From: Candidatus Acidiferrales bacterium
GTDB taxonomy: Bacteria > Acidobacteriota > Terriglobia > Acidiferrales > UBA7541
NCBI GenBank assembly: GCA_030037775.1
Contig: JASHQB010000306.1
Span: forward strand, 1-48,900
Length of the DNA stretch: 48,900 nucleotides
Direction: 5' to 3'
The translations under genes were made by a program, and so were the position numbers. Under the pieces are notes generated by a model. It made no database searches and was not told the DNA's origin. It was given only the letters and a program-made list of their open reading frames with translations. This document shows, one piece after another, positions 1-8,844 of the stretch. Every line of letters starts with the position of its first letter. Positions within the stretch are counted from its first letter, which is position 1.

Positions 1-371
1 CGCGCCTGCGCCAGCCGGAAAGCGGATACGGCACGTCCGGCTGGCACCGCAAACTCCGCCACACGCTTGGGAAACTCGCGCCGCTGATCGTAGCGGAGCC
101 CCAGGCGGCCCAGCAATTCGGCGGCAAGCTTGGGGTCATCGGTTCGTTCGACCCCCCAAAACCATAGCCGCTCTTCTTCCCGCTGCAACAGCTGTACGGC
201 CTCTTCCAGTCGCTTTATGGCTGCATCGAACGACGACACCAGGAAAAAGACTGGCAGCGACCAGTCTTTTCCCCCAAAACGCACCTGAATGCGAACCGAG
301 TACTTCCCGTTTTGATTGATCTCGATGCAGCAGCGGTATTCGTTCCGCTCCGCGGTCATTTTCTGGTTCAT
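1..371 (-). CDS. Unknown protein, N-terminal part (runs off the window)
   Basis: This open frame of 123 codons enters from position 371 and continues past base 1, so the C-terminus is not seen. The ATG at 371 is preceded by a clear GAGGA ribosome site; an in-frame ATG at 413 is possible but lacks one. The visible part begins MNQKMTAERNEYRCCIEINQ, continues with an alternating beta-like stretch (around residues 13-45), then a charged helix rich in Glu, Leu and Arg (around 50-70) and an Arg/Leu-rich tail. There is no signal peptide or membrane segment, so it is probably cytoplasmic. I do not recognise the family and assign no function. Confidence 0.6.
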   Translation of the reverse strand, partial: MNQKMTAERNEYRCCIEINQNGKYSVRIQVRFGGKDWSLPVFFLVSSFDAAIKRLEEAVQLLQREEERLWFWGVERTDDPKLAAELLGRLGLRYDQRREFPKRVAEFAVPAGRAVSAFRLAQA

Positions 372-429
372 AAGTTCCTCGATTCCGGAGAAAGCTAGTC
401 CCGGCAAGCCCATGTCGCTCTGTGGCGCT

Positions 430-454
430 AGACCAGTGGCTATGGCCACTGTCT
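430..454. repeat. Inverted repeat, 7-bp perfect stem with TATG loop
   Basis: CAGTGGC (434-440) pairs with GCCACTG (445-451) around a TATG loop, and AGA/TCT extends the stem across a one-base bulge. It lies in the 257-bp gap between the unknown gene (starting at 371, minus) and the end of ppiD (629, minus). Neither strand has a proper T-run after it, so it is not a convincing terminator. It may be a 5'-leader structure of the unknown gene or an operator. The rest of this gap shows nothing I can support. Confidence 0.4.
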
Positions 455-628
455 GGTTTTGAGTCGCTCCGCTGGGGCGTTCAACTGGGAAGGGCGCTGA
501 AGCTTCACCCCGCTGGCGACGGGAGCTCAAAGCTGCGGAAGCAATATGCTAGATGACCGCGGTGAGGGTTGCAACAAGAAAAGCGTCGGAAATTGCGTAA
601 TGCTAAGCCTTTTATTTACATGTACTTA

Positions 629-2560
629 TTACGAGGATTGGCCCATCAGGAGCTTCAGATTCGCTGCGTTGAATGCCAGTTTGCCGTCCTGTATATACCG
701 CTTCTGAAGGGCGTCGTGGAAGGCTTCAAAGGCCGCAGCCTGCTTCTCTTCGAGGATTTGCTTCTGCAATGCGTCCTTGGCCTTCGCAAAATCGTCGGGA
801 TTGACCGCCTGTTTCGACTTGACCTGATACACGACCCAGTTCCCGCCAAGCAGGGCCGGGCCGCCGGTCTGGCCCACGTTCATAACGAATGCGTCTTCCA
901 ACTCCTTCGCCGGGCCGACGTCGACCACTTGGCTTGTCCGCGTGATGGGATCCGTTGTCTTGAGGTCCAAACCAAGGGATTTGGCGGCTTTGTCAAATGC
1001 CATGCCGCTTTTCACGTCCTTGGCCAGCTCCTCAGCCTTCTGTTCAGCGAGATCCTGCGCCTTCTCCTTACGGTAGTCGGCGAGCACGCGGTCACGAACC
1101 TCAGCCAGAGTTCCCTGGTGGCCGGCGACGATCTTGCCGACCGAGATGATCACGTAGCCACGGTCAATCGAGATCGGCTGGCTCAGCTCTTCCGGATGCA
1201 AAGAAAAAAGAGCTTCTTGCAGCGCCGGCTCCGCTCCCAGATCGCCCACCGCGTCGGTCACACTCACCAAAGGTGTCTCGCCAGTTTGCAGGTTGAACTG
1301 TTTGGAGATGCCATCGATGCTCTGCCGATTCGACTGACGTACCACAGCAGCAAGCTTGTCGGAAATGTCGCCCTGCTCAGCGTTGAGCCTTTCCTGTGTC
1401 AAGGTGTTGACGATCGAATCCTTTACTTCGTCCAGGCTCTTGGTGTGGGCGTTCTCTTTGTCCAAAACTTTGATGATGTCAAAGCTGTACGGCGTCTGCA
1501 CAACGTCCGAAATAGCGTCTTTCGGAAGGCTGAAGGCTGCCTTTTCGAACGCCGGGGCAGTCTGGCCAGCAACGATCCAGCCAATATCGCCGCCTTTCGT
1601 CTTGGTATTGGTATCCTCGGAATACTTTTTCGCCAGATCCGCAAAGTTCGTACCGTGCTTGGCTTGATCATCCACCTTTTGCGCTTGTTGTTTGACCAAT
1701 GCCACTTCTGCATCGGTTTTCCCGAGCGTGTTGAAAACGATGTGCGCAACATCCACACGGTTTTCGACCTTATAGTCATCCAGATGCTGCTGGTAATAGG
1801 CCTGAACGTCGGCATCGCTGATCTTTATGCTCTGCTTCAGTTGGTTCAGGTCCAGCAAGGCGTATTTTGCCGAGCGCTTCTCGGGAACTTGGTATTTCGA
1901 CTCATTCTTCGCGAAGTAGGTGGAAAGCTCTGCATCCGTGGGGGTAATGGACGACTCAAGGTCCGATGGTTTGACCTCCGCGTAGGTCAGCTGAACCTTT
2001 TCGTTCTCGTAGCGATAACGCGCTTCGACTTCCTGCGGCGTGACGCTGATACCGTCCGTCACCAGGTACTTGAACTTATCCGTTAACACGTCGTCGCGAA
2101 CGTAGTCCTCAAACTCCGGCACGGACATGCCCGTGCGTATTTGCACTTCCTGGGCGTAGCGCTCCGCGCCTACCCATACGCCACCCGGGAACGCGGTGGG
2201 AAGCACTTGCTTGATGCGCAGCGTAATTTCGTCGGGAGTCACCTGCATGCCGAGGCGGTCCGCTTCCATCTGGAGCAGGCGCTGGAAGATCATTTGGTCG
2301 AGCACCTGACGCATGTACAGGCCCTGCATGACTTGAGGAACGTTTTGCCCGCGAGTCTGCTGAGCAAACTTCTGGCGCACGTCGATGACGCTGATACTTT
2401 CTCCGCCGACGGTTGCCACTGCATCCGGGCTTCCCGTGCTGCTGCCGCCGATGCCTCCGACCGGGGCCATGGTTAACACCATCGCGCCGCAGATGAGGAC
2501 GAGCACGCCTCCCAAGAAAATTTTGACGGCGGTCTTGCTCTGGCTCAGATTCTTTAACAA
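629..2560 (-). CDS. ppiD: PpiD/SurA-like periplasmic peptidyl-prolyl isomerase
   Basis: This is a membrane-anchored foldase of about 643 residues. The order is a short cytoplasmic N-terminus, one transmembrane helix (about residues 13-32), a SurA_N-like chaperone segment (about 40-190), a parvulin/PPIC rotamase domain (about 270-370, with AHIVF, the GGDIGW motif and FEKAAFSLP), and a C-terminal segment with a second parvulin-like portion. The length fits PpiD (about 620). It would assist folding of proteins leaving the Sec translocon. The frame can start at TTG 2587, but the promoter at 2591-2619 puts the transcription start near 2584. I therefore choose TTG 2560, giving MLKNLSQSKTAVK, with a distant TGAGG upstream; this start is inferred. 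Confidence 0.85.
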   Translation of the reverse strand: MLKNLSQSKTAVKIFLGGVLVLICGAMVLTMAPVGGIGGSSTGSPDAVATVGGESISVIDVRQKFAQQTRGQNVPQVMQGLYMRQVLDQMIFQRLLQMEADRLGMQVTPDEITLRIKQVLPTAFPGGVWVGAERYAQEVQIRTGMSVPEFEDYVRDDVLTDKFKYLVTDGISVTPQEVEARYRYENEKVQLTYAEVKPSDLESSITPTDAELSTYFAKNESKYQVPEKRSAKYALLDLNQLKQSIKISDADVQAYYQQHLDDYKVENRVDVAHIVFNTLGKTDAEVALVKQQAQKVDDQAKHGTNFADLAKKYSEDTNTKTKGGDIGWIVAGQTAPAFEKAAFSLPKDAISDVVQTPYSFDIIKVLDKENAHTKSLDEVKDSIVNTLTQERLNAEQGDISDKLAAVVRQSNRQSIDGISKQFNLQTGETPLVSVTDAVGDLGAEPALQEALFSLHPEELSQPISIDRGYVIISVGKIVAGHQGTLAEVRDRVLADYRKEKAQDLAEQKAEELAKDVKSGMAFDKAAKSLGLDLKTTDPITRTSQVVDVGPAKELEDAFVMNVGQTGGPALLGGNWVVYQVKSKQAVNPDDFAKAKDALQKQILEEKQAAAFEAFHDALQKRYIQDGKLAFNAANLKLLMGQSS

Positions 2561-2590
2561 GTGTGTTTGCGCCTCACTGGTAAACAACCG

Positions 2591-2619
2591 ATTATAGAAG
2601 ACCGCCGCGCGCGACTCAA
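2591..2619 (-). promoter_or_regulatory. Sigma70-type promoter of ppiD
   Basis: On the minus strand there is TTGAGT (2619-2614), a 17-base spacer and a perfect TATAAT (2596-2591). Transcription should begin around 2584, a short distance upstream of the chosen ppiD start at 2560. Confidence 0.65.
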
Positions 2620-2665
2620 CTTGAATCGATGCGCGAGAACCGCGCGGTGACGCCGCGGCATATCC

Positions 2666-2694
2666 TTGACAGCCGTCCAGCGCCGCGGTATGTT
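2666..2694 (+). promoter_or_regulatory. Sigma70-type promoter of the first TPR paralogue
   Basis: TTGACA (2666-2671), a 17-base spacer and TATGTT (2689-2694) lie about 50 bases before the TTG start at 2744. The promoter is divergent from that of ppiD. A GTTAAC palindrome (2698-2703) sits at the expected transcription start. Confidence 0.6.
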
Positions 2695-2743
2695 CCGGTT
2701 AACAACGGTGTAGTCAGAGTAGGCCTTTTCCGCAGAGGGTAAG

Positions 2744-4696
2744 TTGAAATCGAAGTTCATCACCCTCGTCGCAGTCGCGTTGGGCGTCCTTGGTATTCCG
2801 TCTCTCGCCTTCGCACAAGGTGGAGCTCCGCCAATCCCCAGTACTCTAGGTCATCAAGGTTCGGCAGGAAATTCTCCCGTGGGAACTTCCGAAACAGGTT
2901 GGATTAGCGTTTATCTCCGGAGCGAAAGCGAGCTGCCGATTTCTGCGATACCGCAGATGACCCTTACCTCCCTGGATGACGTCCCGATTCCTCAATTTCC
3001 ACGCCTGGACGGCAAAGCCTGGATCTTCTCTGGCCTCCCGATAGGCACGTCCTACGAACTCGACGTGAAGGTCGATGGCTTTCAGCCAGTCCATGAGACT
3101 GTGGACATCCCAGACATGGAATACGGCACGGCCAATGTTGTTATCACGCTCAGAGCCATCGACGAACAGCTGACCTTTCATCCTCCGACCGGGCAGTTCA
3201 TGCTCGCGCCTCGAGTGCAGAAAGAGGTTCAGCAGGGCCTGCGCGATTTGAGCTCGAACAAGATCGCTTCGGCGCAGAAACACTTCCAGAAAGCGATCGT
3301 GATGGCTCCCGGCAATCCGTACGTGAACTACGTGACGGGCATGAGCTACGTTCTCGCAAAGCAGGAGGCGAAAGCCCAGCCTTATCTGGAGGAATCTGTC
3401 TCCTTGGATCCGAATGAAGCATCTTCGCTGCTTGCGCTCGGGACCTTGCGTTTGGACCAGGGGAATTATGCTGGCGCCGTTGATCTGTTGAGCAAGGCGG
3501 TGAAGCTGGAGCCTTCTTCGTGGAAGTCGCAGTGGCTGCTAGCGGATGCCTGCCTGAAGCAACGCGATTTTCCCCAGGCTCGGGAGCACGCGGAAGAGGC
3601 CCTTGCCGCAGGCAAGGAGAAGGCCGATCGTGTGAGACTGGTTCTTGCCGAAGCCGTGGCGTCCATGGGCGACCGCGCGGGCGCCCTAGCGACGTTGGAT
3701 CGTTTTCTATCCGACCATCCAAACGATCCAGACGCTTCGAAGTTTCGCGCTTGGCTGACCAGCCGGCCGGAAACTTCCCCAACGATTGAAAACGCTGCCG
3801 TCAAACAGGTATCGGCTCCCGAGGCCGCGGTCCCGCAGATCGAGCCTATCGCCGTTGCCGCTCCTGCTCCGCAGCCAACCGCGGACCTTCCACCAAACCC
3901 GGATTGGGCACCTCCAGACATCGATGCCGAAAGGCCGGTCATCGTCTCAGGGGCGTCGTGCTCTTTGCCGAAAGTTCTTAAAGCCGGGGCGAAGAATGCT
4001 ACCCGGCTAGTGACTGACCTGCAAAAATTCTCCGCGACCGAGGAGTATCAGACCGTCGAAATCAAGAGAGATGCGAGCCTGCAAAGACCGGCTTCGCGGA
4101 CGTTCAACTACATGGTTTTTATCGAGCATCCCAGCGCGAAAATCCTTCAAGTCAATGAATATCGCGATCAGGGTGTGACAGCTCAAGATATGCCCGGTGA
4201 GCTCGCCGACATGGGCGCTCCCGGTCTGGCGCTCGCGTTTCATCCGCTGCTGCAAGGCGATTTCACATGGAGTTGCGAAGGAGCCGGACGGTGGCAAGAC
4301 AAACCGGCGTGGATTGTACGGTTCGAGCAGCGCAGTGACCGGCCGAATTATCTCGCCGTTTTCCGGGATGGGCCAAATTCATATCCATTGCCGTTAAAAG
4401 GCCGCGCCTGGATTTCCGAGAGTGGCGGTGAAGTGATGCACCTCGAAACGGACCTGGTGAAGCCAGTGGCCGAGATCAAGCTGGAACGCGAGCATTTGGT
4501 TATCGACTATGAAGCTGTATCTTTCCCCAAGCGCAAAGTAACCTTGTGGCTCCCGGAAAATGTGGACTCGTATTTTCAATATCGCGGGCACTATCTGCAT
4601 CAGTTCCACCACTTCAGCAATTTCAAGCTTTTCTGGACCGGCGCTGCAGAGAAAATCGGCCAGCCCAAAGGAGCAACCGACAACAGCAGCGATTAG
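2744..4696 (+). CDS. Exported TPR protein, paralogue A of three
   Basis: This 650-residue protein has a Sec signal peptide (about residues 1-24, ending AFA before Gln). Next comes a beta-rich N-terminal module of the carboxypeptidase-regulatory or PEGA kind (about 48-130), then TPR helices (about 145-335, with NPYVNYVTGMSY and YLEESVSLDP), a Pro/Ala-rich linker (about 345-385) and a conserved C-terminal domain of about 240 residues. That last domain has one Cys near 406 (ASCSLPK) and one near 510 (WSCEG), and ends in an aromatic and His-rich segment (FQYRGHYLHQFHHFSNFKLF). The start is TTG with AGAGGG upstream. The export and TPR scaffold suggest a periplasmic or envelope role; the function of the C-terminal domain is unknown to me. 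It resembles its two downstream paralogues along its whole length. Confidence 0.85.
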   Translation: MKSKFITLVAVALGVLGIPSLAFAQGGAPPIPSTLGHQGSAGNSPVGTSETGWISVYLRSESELPISAIPQMTLTSLDDVPIPQFPRLDGKAWIFSGLPIGTSYELDVKVDGFQPVHETVDIPDMEYGTANVVITLRAIDEQLTFHPPTGQFMLAPRVQKEVQQGLRDLSSNKIASAQKHFQKAIVMAPGNPYVNYVTGMSYVLAKQEAKAQPYLEESVSLDPNEASSLLALGTLRLDQGNYAGAVDLLSKAVKLEPSSWKSQWLLADACLKQRDFPQAREHAEEALAAGKEKADRVRLVLAEAVASMGDRAGALATLDRFLSDHPNDPDASKFRAWLTSRPETSPTIENAAVKQVSAPEAAVPQIEPIAVAAPAPQPTADLPPNPDWAPPDIDAERPVIVSGASCSLPKVLKAGAKNATRLVTDLQKFSATEEYQTVEIKRDASLQRPASRTFNYMVFIEHPSAKILQVNEYRDQGVTAQDMPGELADMGAPGLALAFHPLLQGDFTWSCEGAGRWQDKPAWIVRFEQRSDRPNYLAVFRDGPNSYPLPLKGRAWISESGGEVMHLETDLVKPVAEIKLEREHLVIDYEAVSFPKRKVTLWLPENVDSYFQYRGHYLHQFHHFSNFKLFWTGAAEKIGQPKGATDNSSD

Positions 4697-4767
4697 TTCG
4701 GGCTGAGGTTCAGTCTTGCATCAGCCGTTCACCTCTGTACCACCCTCTTTTCGGTCAGTTAACGAGA

Positions 4768-4797
4768 TTGACAGCCAGCGAGCCTTGAGGCTAACGT
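4768..4797 (+). promoter_or_regulatory. Candidate promoter of the second TPR paralogue
   Basis: TTGACA (4768-4773) is followed at 17-18 bases by a weak -10 element (CTAACG or TAACGT, 4791-4797). The -35 element matches those before the other two paralogues exactly. A GTTAAC palindrome lies just upstream (4758-4763). Confidence 0.4.
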
Positions 4798-4863
4798 AGG
4801 CGCGCCGATAGGTCGCTGCGTTCTCGGTCGGACAATGGGAAGGGGCCTGCAACCGAAAGCGAG

Positions 4864-6738
4864 ATGAAAACCAGACTTCTAATCCCTTTTGTCGGTACGC
4901 TGCTTTTGGTGGGCGCCGCACGCAGTGCCAACGCACGACAGCTTACGGACCTCGCGGCGAGGAATGTGGCAGTTGACATCAGCCATAGCGGCAACATAGC
5001 GGTCTACGTCCGAACCGAAGACGGGGAACCGCTGTCTTCCCCTCCGAACCTGACTCTTTTCGCGATCTCCAGATTCATGCCCACACCCAAGGCGCAGAAG
5101 GGCGACGGGGATGTTTGGATTTTCCCGAACCTCTTGATCGGAGACATCTACGAGGTCCAGGTGCAGGCACCCGGATACCACACCGAGCTCAGGGCCGTGA
5201 CCGTACCCGACTCCGTCAGCGCCTCGGCAAGCATAATTGTCTTCATGCGGAACCCCAGCGATGAACTGGCTTTTCATCCTCCATCGGGCCAGTTTGTGCT
5301 GGCGCCCGAAGCCGAAAAGGAAGCGCAAAAAGGATCGGCGGATCTGGACTCCGGCAAAATCGCGTCGGCGCAAAAACATCTAAAGAAGGCGCTCGAGATG
5401 GCTCCCGGAAATCCCTATGTGAACTATCTGATGGGCATGCGCTACCTTCTGAACGGGGAGCTGCCCGCAGCCAAGCCATATTTGGAGAAATCCGTTTCGA
5501 CTGATCCCCGGCAGGTTTCGGCTCTGGTGGCGCTCGGCAGCCTCCGCTTCCGGCAGGGAGATTATGCTGGAGCGATTCAGGTGCTCACACCGGCGGAGCG
5601 ACTAGACGGCTCGAAGTGGAGAGTGCATTCCATGCTCGCCGGTTCGTATCTCAAGCAAAAAGATTTCCTAGACGCCCGCGAGCAAGCAGAGAAGGCGCTG
5701 GCCCAAGGCGGCGGCCAGGCTCAGCGCGATCAGTTGGTGCTGGGCGAAGCGCTCGCGGGACTGGGCCGCGTCGACGAGGCGATCCATGCGCTGGAAGCCT
5801 TCATGAAACAGTTTCCCCGCGACAGCAGCGATCCGGCCATTCGCGCCTGGATTCCGGACCTGAAAAAGCCGCAGCCGTCGATGTTGCCGCCGGCCGCAAT
5901 TGAGATCCCGAGCGCCCCAACTCTAGTGGATTTACCTCCGAAGGAGAACTGGGCCCCGCCGGACATCGACGCCCAAAAACCACTCATCATCTCTGGCGCG
6001 TCGTGCTCTTTGCCGAAAGTTCTTAACGCCGCGGCGAAGAATGCCGCGCAGTTGGTGACTGACCTCGAGAAGTTCTCCTCGACCGAAGAGTATCAGACCG
6101 TCGAAATCAAACAGAACGAGAGCCTTGAGACGCCCGCATCGCGCAAGTTCAATTACATGGTTTTCATCGAGCATCCGAGCGCGCAAATCATTCAGGTAAA
6201 TGAGTTCCGCGACCAGGGTGTGACGGCCAAAGAAATGCCCGGCGAGCTGGCCGACATGGGTGCTCCCGGTCTGGTGCTGGCGTTCCATCCGCTTCTTCAA
6301 GATGACTTTACCTGGAGTTGCGAAGGCCTGAGCGAGTGGCGGGACGAACCCGCCTGGCTGGTGCGTTTCGAGCAGCGTCCTGATCGACCGAACCGGCTCC
6401 TGGAGTTCGAGTCCCCCATGGGCGCATATCCGCTGCCGCTGAAAGGCCTTGCCTGGGTATCGGAAAACAGCGGACAAGTCATCCACATGGAGACCGACTT
6501 AGCGAAACCAATCCCCGAGATTAAACTGCAACGCGAGCATTTCGTGATCGACTACAAATCAATCGCTTTCCCGAAGACCAAAGTGACATTGTGGCTGCCG
6601 GAAAGCGTGGACGTCTACTTCCAATATCGCGGGCACTACCTGCATCACTACCATCACTTCAGCAATTTCAAGCTTTTCTCCACCAGCGCCACGCAGAAAA
6701 TCGGCCAGCCGAAGGAAGCGAAGAACGACAACCATTAG
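4864..6738 (+). CDS. Exported TPR protein, paralogue B of three
   Basis: This 624-residue protein has the same layout as paralogue A: signal peptide (about 1-25), N-terminal beta module (about 40-125), TPR region (about 140-325), short Pro-rich linker and the two-cysteine C-terminal domain (Cys near 380 and 484, ending with FQYRGHYLHHYHHFSNFKLF). The ATG at 4864 follows GAAAGCGAG. B is closest to A: the C-terminal domains are nearly the same by eye, and exact nucleotide matches of 29 bases (3953-3981 against 5998-6026) and 25 bases (4610-4634 against 6655-6679) remain. The linker is shorter than in A and C. This is a recent tandem duplicate, probably periplasmic, of unknown specific role. Confidence 0.85.
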   Translation: MKTRLLIPFVGTLLLVGAARSANARQLTDLAARNVAVDISHSGNIAVYVRTEDGEPLSSPPNLTLFAISRFMPTPKAQKGDGDVWIFPNLLIGDIYEVQVQAPGYHTELRAVTVPDSVSASASIIVFMRNPSDELAFHPPSGQFVLAPEAEKEAQKGSADLDSGKIASAQKHLKKALEMAPGNPYVNYLMGMRYLLNGELPAAKPYLEKSVSTDPRQVSALVALGSLRFRQGDYAGAIQVLTPAERLDGSKWRVHSMLAGSYLKQKDFLDAREQAEKALAQGGGQAQRDQLVLGEALAGLGRVDEAIHALEAFMKQFPRDSSDPAIRAWIPDLKKPQPSMLPPAAIEIPSAPTLVDLPPKENWAPPDIDAQKPLIISGASCSLPKVLNAAAKNAAQLVTDLEKFSSTEEYQTVEIKQNESLETPASRKFNYMVFIEHPSAQIIQVNEFRDQGVTAKEMPGELADMGAPGLVLAFHPLLQDDFTWSCEGLSEWRDEPAWLVRFEQRPDRPNRLLEFESPMGAYPLPLKGLAWVSENSGQVIHMETDLAKPIPEIKLQREHFVIDYKSIAFPKTKVTLWLPESVDVYFQYRGHYLHHYHHFSNFKLFSTSATQKIGQPKEAKNDNH

Positions 6739-6820
6739 TTCAGTCTGAACTGCCTAGCGTTGTGTACGCTCCTGCCTGCGGTTCGTTTCTGGCTTTGCTC
6801 TCCTTTCCGCCACCACGCGA

Positions 6821-6849
6821 TTGACACGGTAGCGCCTTTCCCGTAAGGT
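6821..6849 (+). promoter_or_regulatory. Candidate promoter of the third TPR paralogue
   Basis: TTGACA (6821-6826), a 17-base spacer and TAAGGT (6844-6849), with GTTAAC overlapping the end of the -10 element (6848-6853). The predicted transcription start is near 6856. That leaves almost no leader for the TTG at 6868 but about 26 bases for the ATG at 6883. Confidence 0.45.
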
Positions 6850-6882
6850 TAACCAGCGCTGCATGACTTGAGAGTGATTCCG

Positions 6883-8841
6883 ATGGTGCGATTTTTCCCA
6901 AGTTTTACTTTGACATCAAAAGTTGCCAGATTTGCCGCCATTCTATTCGTGCTTCTTTGCTTCGCGACCTACGCGCACGCCCAAATTCCGAGCCACGTCA
7001 GTCCCGGTACATCACTGTCACCCGGCGGCCCGCAAATGGGCACGATCACTGTCTATATTCGGAGTGACCGAGGGGAGCGACTTTCCGTAATACCGACTCT
7101 CTCGCTCTCTTCGACCAGCCGGGGTTCGATGCCAGGTTTCGCTCAGGGAAACAACGAGCAGGGTTGGGTATTCTCGGATGTTCAACAGGGGGATGAATAC
7201 GAAGTGGAAGTGAAGGCCGACGGGTACGAGACCACGCGCCAGGCGGTAATGCTCGTGGCCGGGAATGCCAACATCATCGTCTTTTTGAAACCCGTCGACG
7301 AGCAGCTGCAATTCCATCCTCCTGCTGGGCAATTCGTTTTGGCGCCCCGCGCGCAAAAGGAAGTCGAAAAGGGACTGAACGATCTTCGCTCCAGCAGAAT
7401 CCCCTCGGCACAAAAGCATTTCGAGAAAGCTCTGGCGATGGCGCCGGGGAATCCCTACGTCAACTATGTAATGGGCGTGAGCTATTTGATCGCAAAGCAA
7501 TTGCCGGAGGCCCGGCCTTATCTGGAGAAGTCCGTCTCGATCGATCCAAAGGATCCTGCTTCGCTCCTTGCGCTGGGTACTTTGCGTTTTCAATCGGCGG
7601 ACTACACTAGCGCCATACAAACCTTAAATCAGGATGTTCAGCTCGATCCTTCCTCCTGGAAGGCGGAATGGATGCTGGCGGATTCCTATCTGCGCCAGCA
7701 CGACTACGAGCAAGCGCGCAGCCATGCCGAGAAAGCGCTCGCCAACGGAAAACAAAATGCCACACCGGTGCAACTTGTCTTAGGCCAAGCGCTCGCTGGC
7801 CTAGGTGACAGAGGGGGCGCCGTGATGGCGCTGCAGACCTACCTGGCCGTTTACCCGAGCGATCCCAACGGTGCCAAGATTCAAAGCTATATCGTGAGGT
7901 TGCAGCAGCCCATCTCGACGATGGGAACGGGGGCTCCTGCACCCGCCGCCAAGGGCTCCTCTGTGAGCATTCCTTCTGCCCGGTCTGCAAGTGCGACCAT
8001 CCCTGCACCGGCACCGCCTGTCGAGCTTCCACCGAAGGAAAACTGGGCGCCTGCGGATATCGACGCGGAGAAGCCATTCGTGATCTCCGGAGCCGCGTGC
8101 CCTGTGGCCAAGGTTCTCGACCAGGCTGGAAAAAACACCGTGCAACTTGTGACCGATCTGCAAGAGTTCACTGCAACCGAAGAGTATGAGTCTGTCGAGG
8201 TCAAACGCGATGAGCGCTTGGAAACGCCCATCACGCGAAACTTTAGCTACCTGGTTTATATCGAGACGCCGCGCCCGCGACTGATTGAAGTGAAGGAGAT
8301 TCGCAATAACAATCTCAGTCCGGCCGACATGCCCGGGCGCCTTGCCGATAATGGCGCGCCTGGATTGGTGCTGGCGTTCCACCCCATCTATCGGGACGAT
8401 TTCTCCTGGCAATGCGAGGGGCTTGGGGAATGGAACGAGCAGCCGGCCTGGCTCGTGCACTTCGAGCAGCGCAGCGACCGCCCCACAAGTCTTCTCGCCG
8501 CGTTCGATACGCCTTCCGAGGAGTTCGCCCTGCCGCTGAAGGGCCGGGCTTGGATTTCCACCAAGACCGGCCAAGTGGTGCGGCTGGAGGCCGACTTGGT
8601 GCGTCCGGTCGAGCCGCTCGGTTTGAAGCGGCAACATTTCGTCATCGAATATGCGCCCGTTAGCTTCCGTGCGCACAAAGTCACTCTTTGGCTGCCGGAA
8701 AGCGTAGATGTGTATATTCAGTTTCAGGGGCACTATCTGCACCACCAACACCGCTTCAGCAATTTCCAACTCTTCTGGGTGGGTACGTCACAAAAGATCG
8801 AAGCGCCCAAGGAGCCCGCAACTGTGAAACAAAAAGAATAG
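6883..8841 (+). CDS. Exported TPR protein, paralogue C of three
   Basis: This protein of about 652 residues has a long signal peptide (about 1-33, ending AHA before Gln), the N-terminal beta module, TPR helices (about 145-335) and the C-terminal domain with both conserved cysteines (AACPVAK near 405, WQCEG near 510) and the aromatic/His-rich end. It is clearly more diverged than A and B are from each other, so it probably reflects an older duplication. I choose ATG 6883 because GAGAG lies eight bases upstream; TTG 6868 is in frame but has no ribosome site and would be almost at the transcription start. The amidohydrolase begins three bases after its stop and is likely cotranscribed. Confidence 0.83.
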   Translation: MVRFFPSFTLTSKVARFAAILFVLLCFATYAHAQIPSHVSPGTSLSPGGPQMGTITVYIRSDRGERLSVIPTLSLSSTSRGSMPGFAQGNNEQGWVFSDVQQGDEYEVEVKADGYETTRQAVMLVAGNANIIVFLKPVDEQLQFHPPAGQFVLAPRAQKEVEKGLNDLRSSRIPSAQKHFEKALAMAPGNPYVNYVMGVSYLIAKQLPEARPYLEKSVSIDPKDPASLLALGTLRFQSADYTSAIQTLNQDVQLDPSSWKAEWMLADSYLRQHDYEQARSHAEKALANGKQNATPVQLVLGQALAGLGDRGGAVMALQTYLAVYPSDPNGAKIQSYIVRLQQPISTMGTGAPAPAAKGSSVSIPSARSASATIPAPAPPVELPPKENWAPADIDAEKPFVISGAACPVAKVLDQAGKNTVQLVTDLQEFTATEEYESVEVKRDERLETPITRNFSYLVYIETPRPRLIEVKEIRNNNLSPADMPGRLADNGAPGLVLAFHPIYRDDFSWQCEGLGEWNEQPAWLVHFEQRSDRPTSLLAAFDTPSEEFALPLKGRAWISTKTGQVVRLEADLVRPVEPLGLKRQHFVIEYAPVSFRAHKVTLWLPESVDVYIQFQGHYLHHQHRFSNFQLFWVGTSQKIEAPKEPATVKQKE

Positions 8842-8844
8842 TCG

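Noticed and set aside
569-2086. A 505-codon plus-strand frame
   Set aside because: It lies opposite ppiD, which has clear PPIC motifs and a promoter; the plus-strand translation has no recognisable features.
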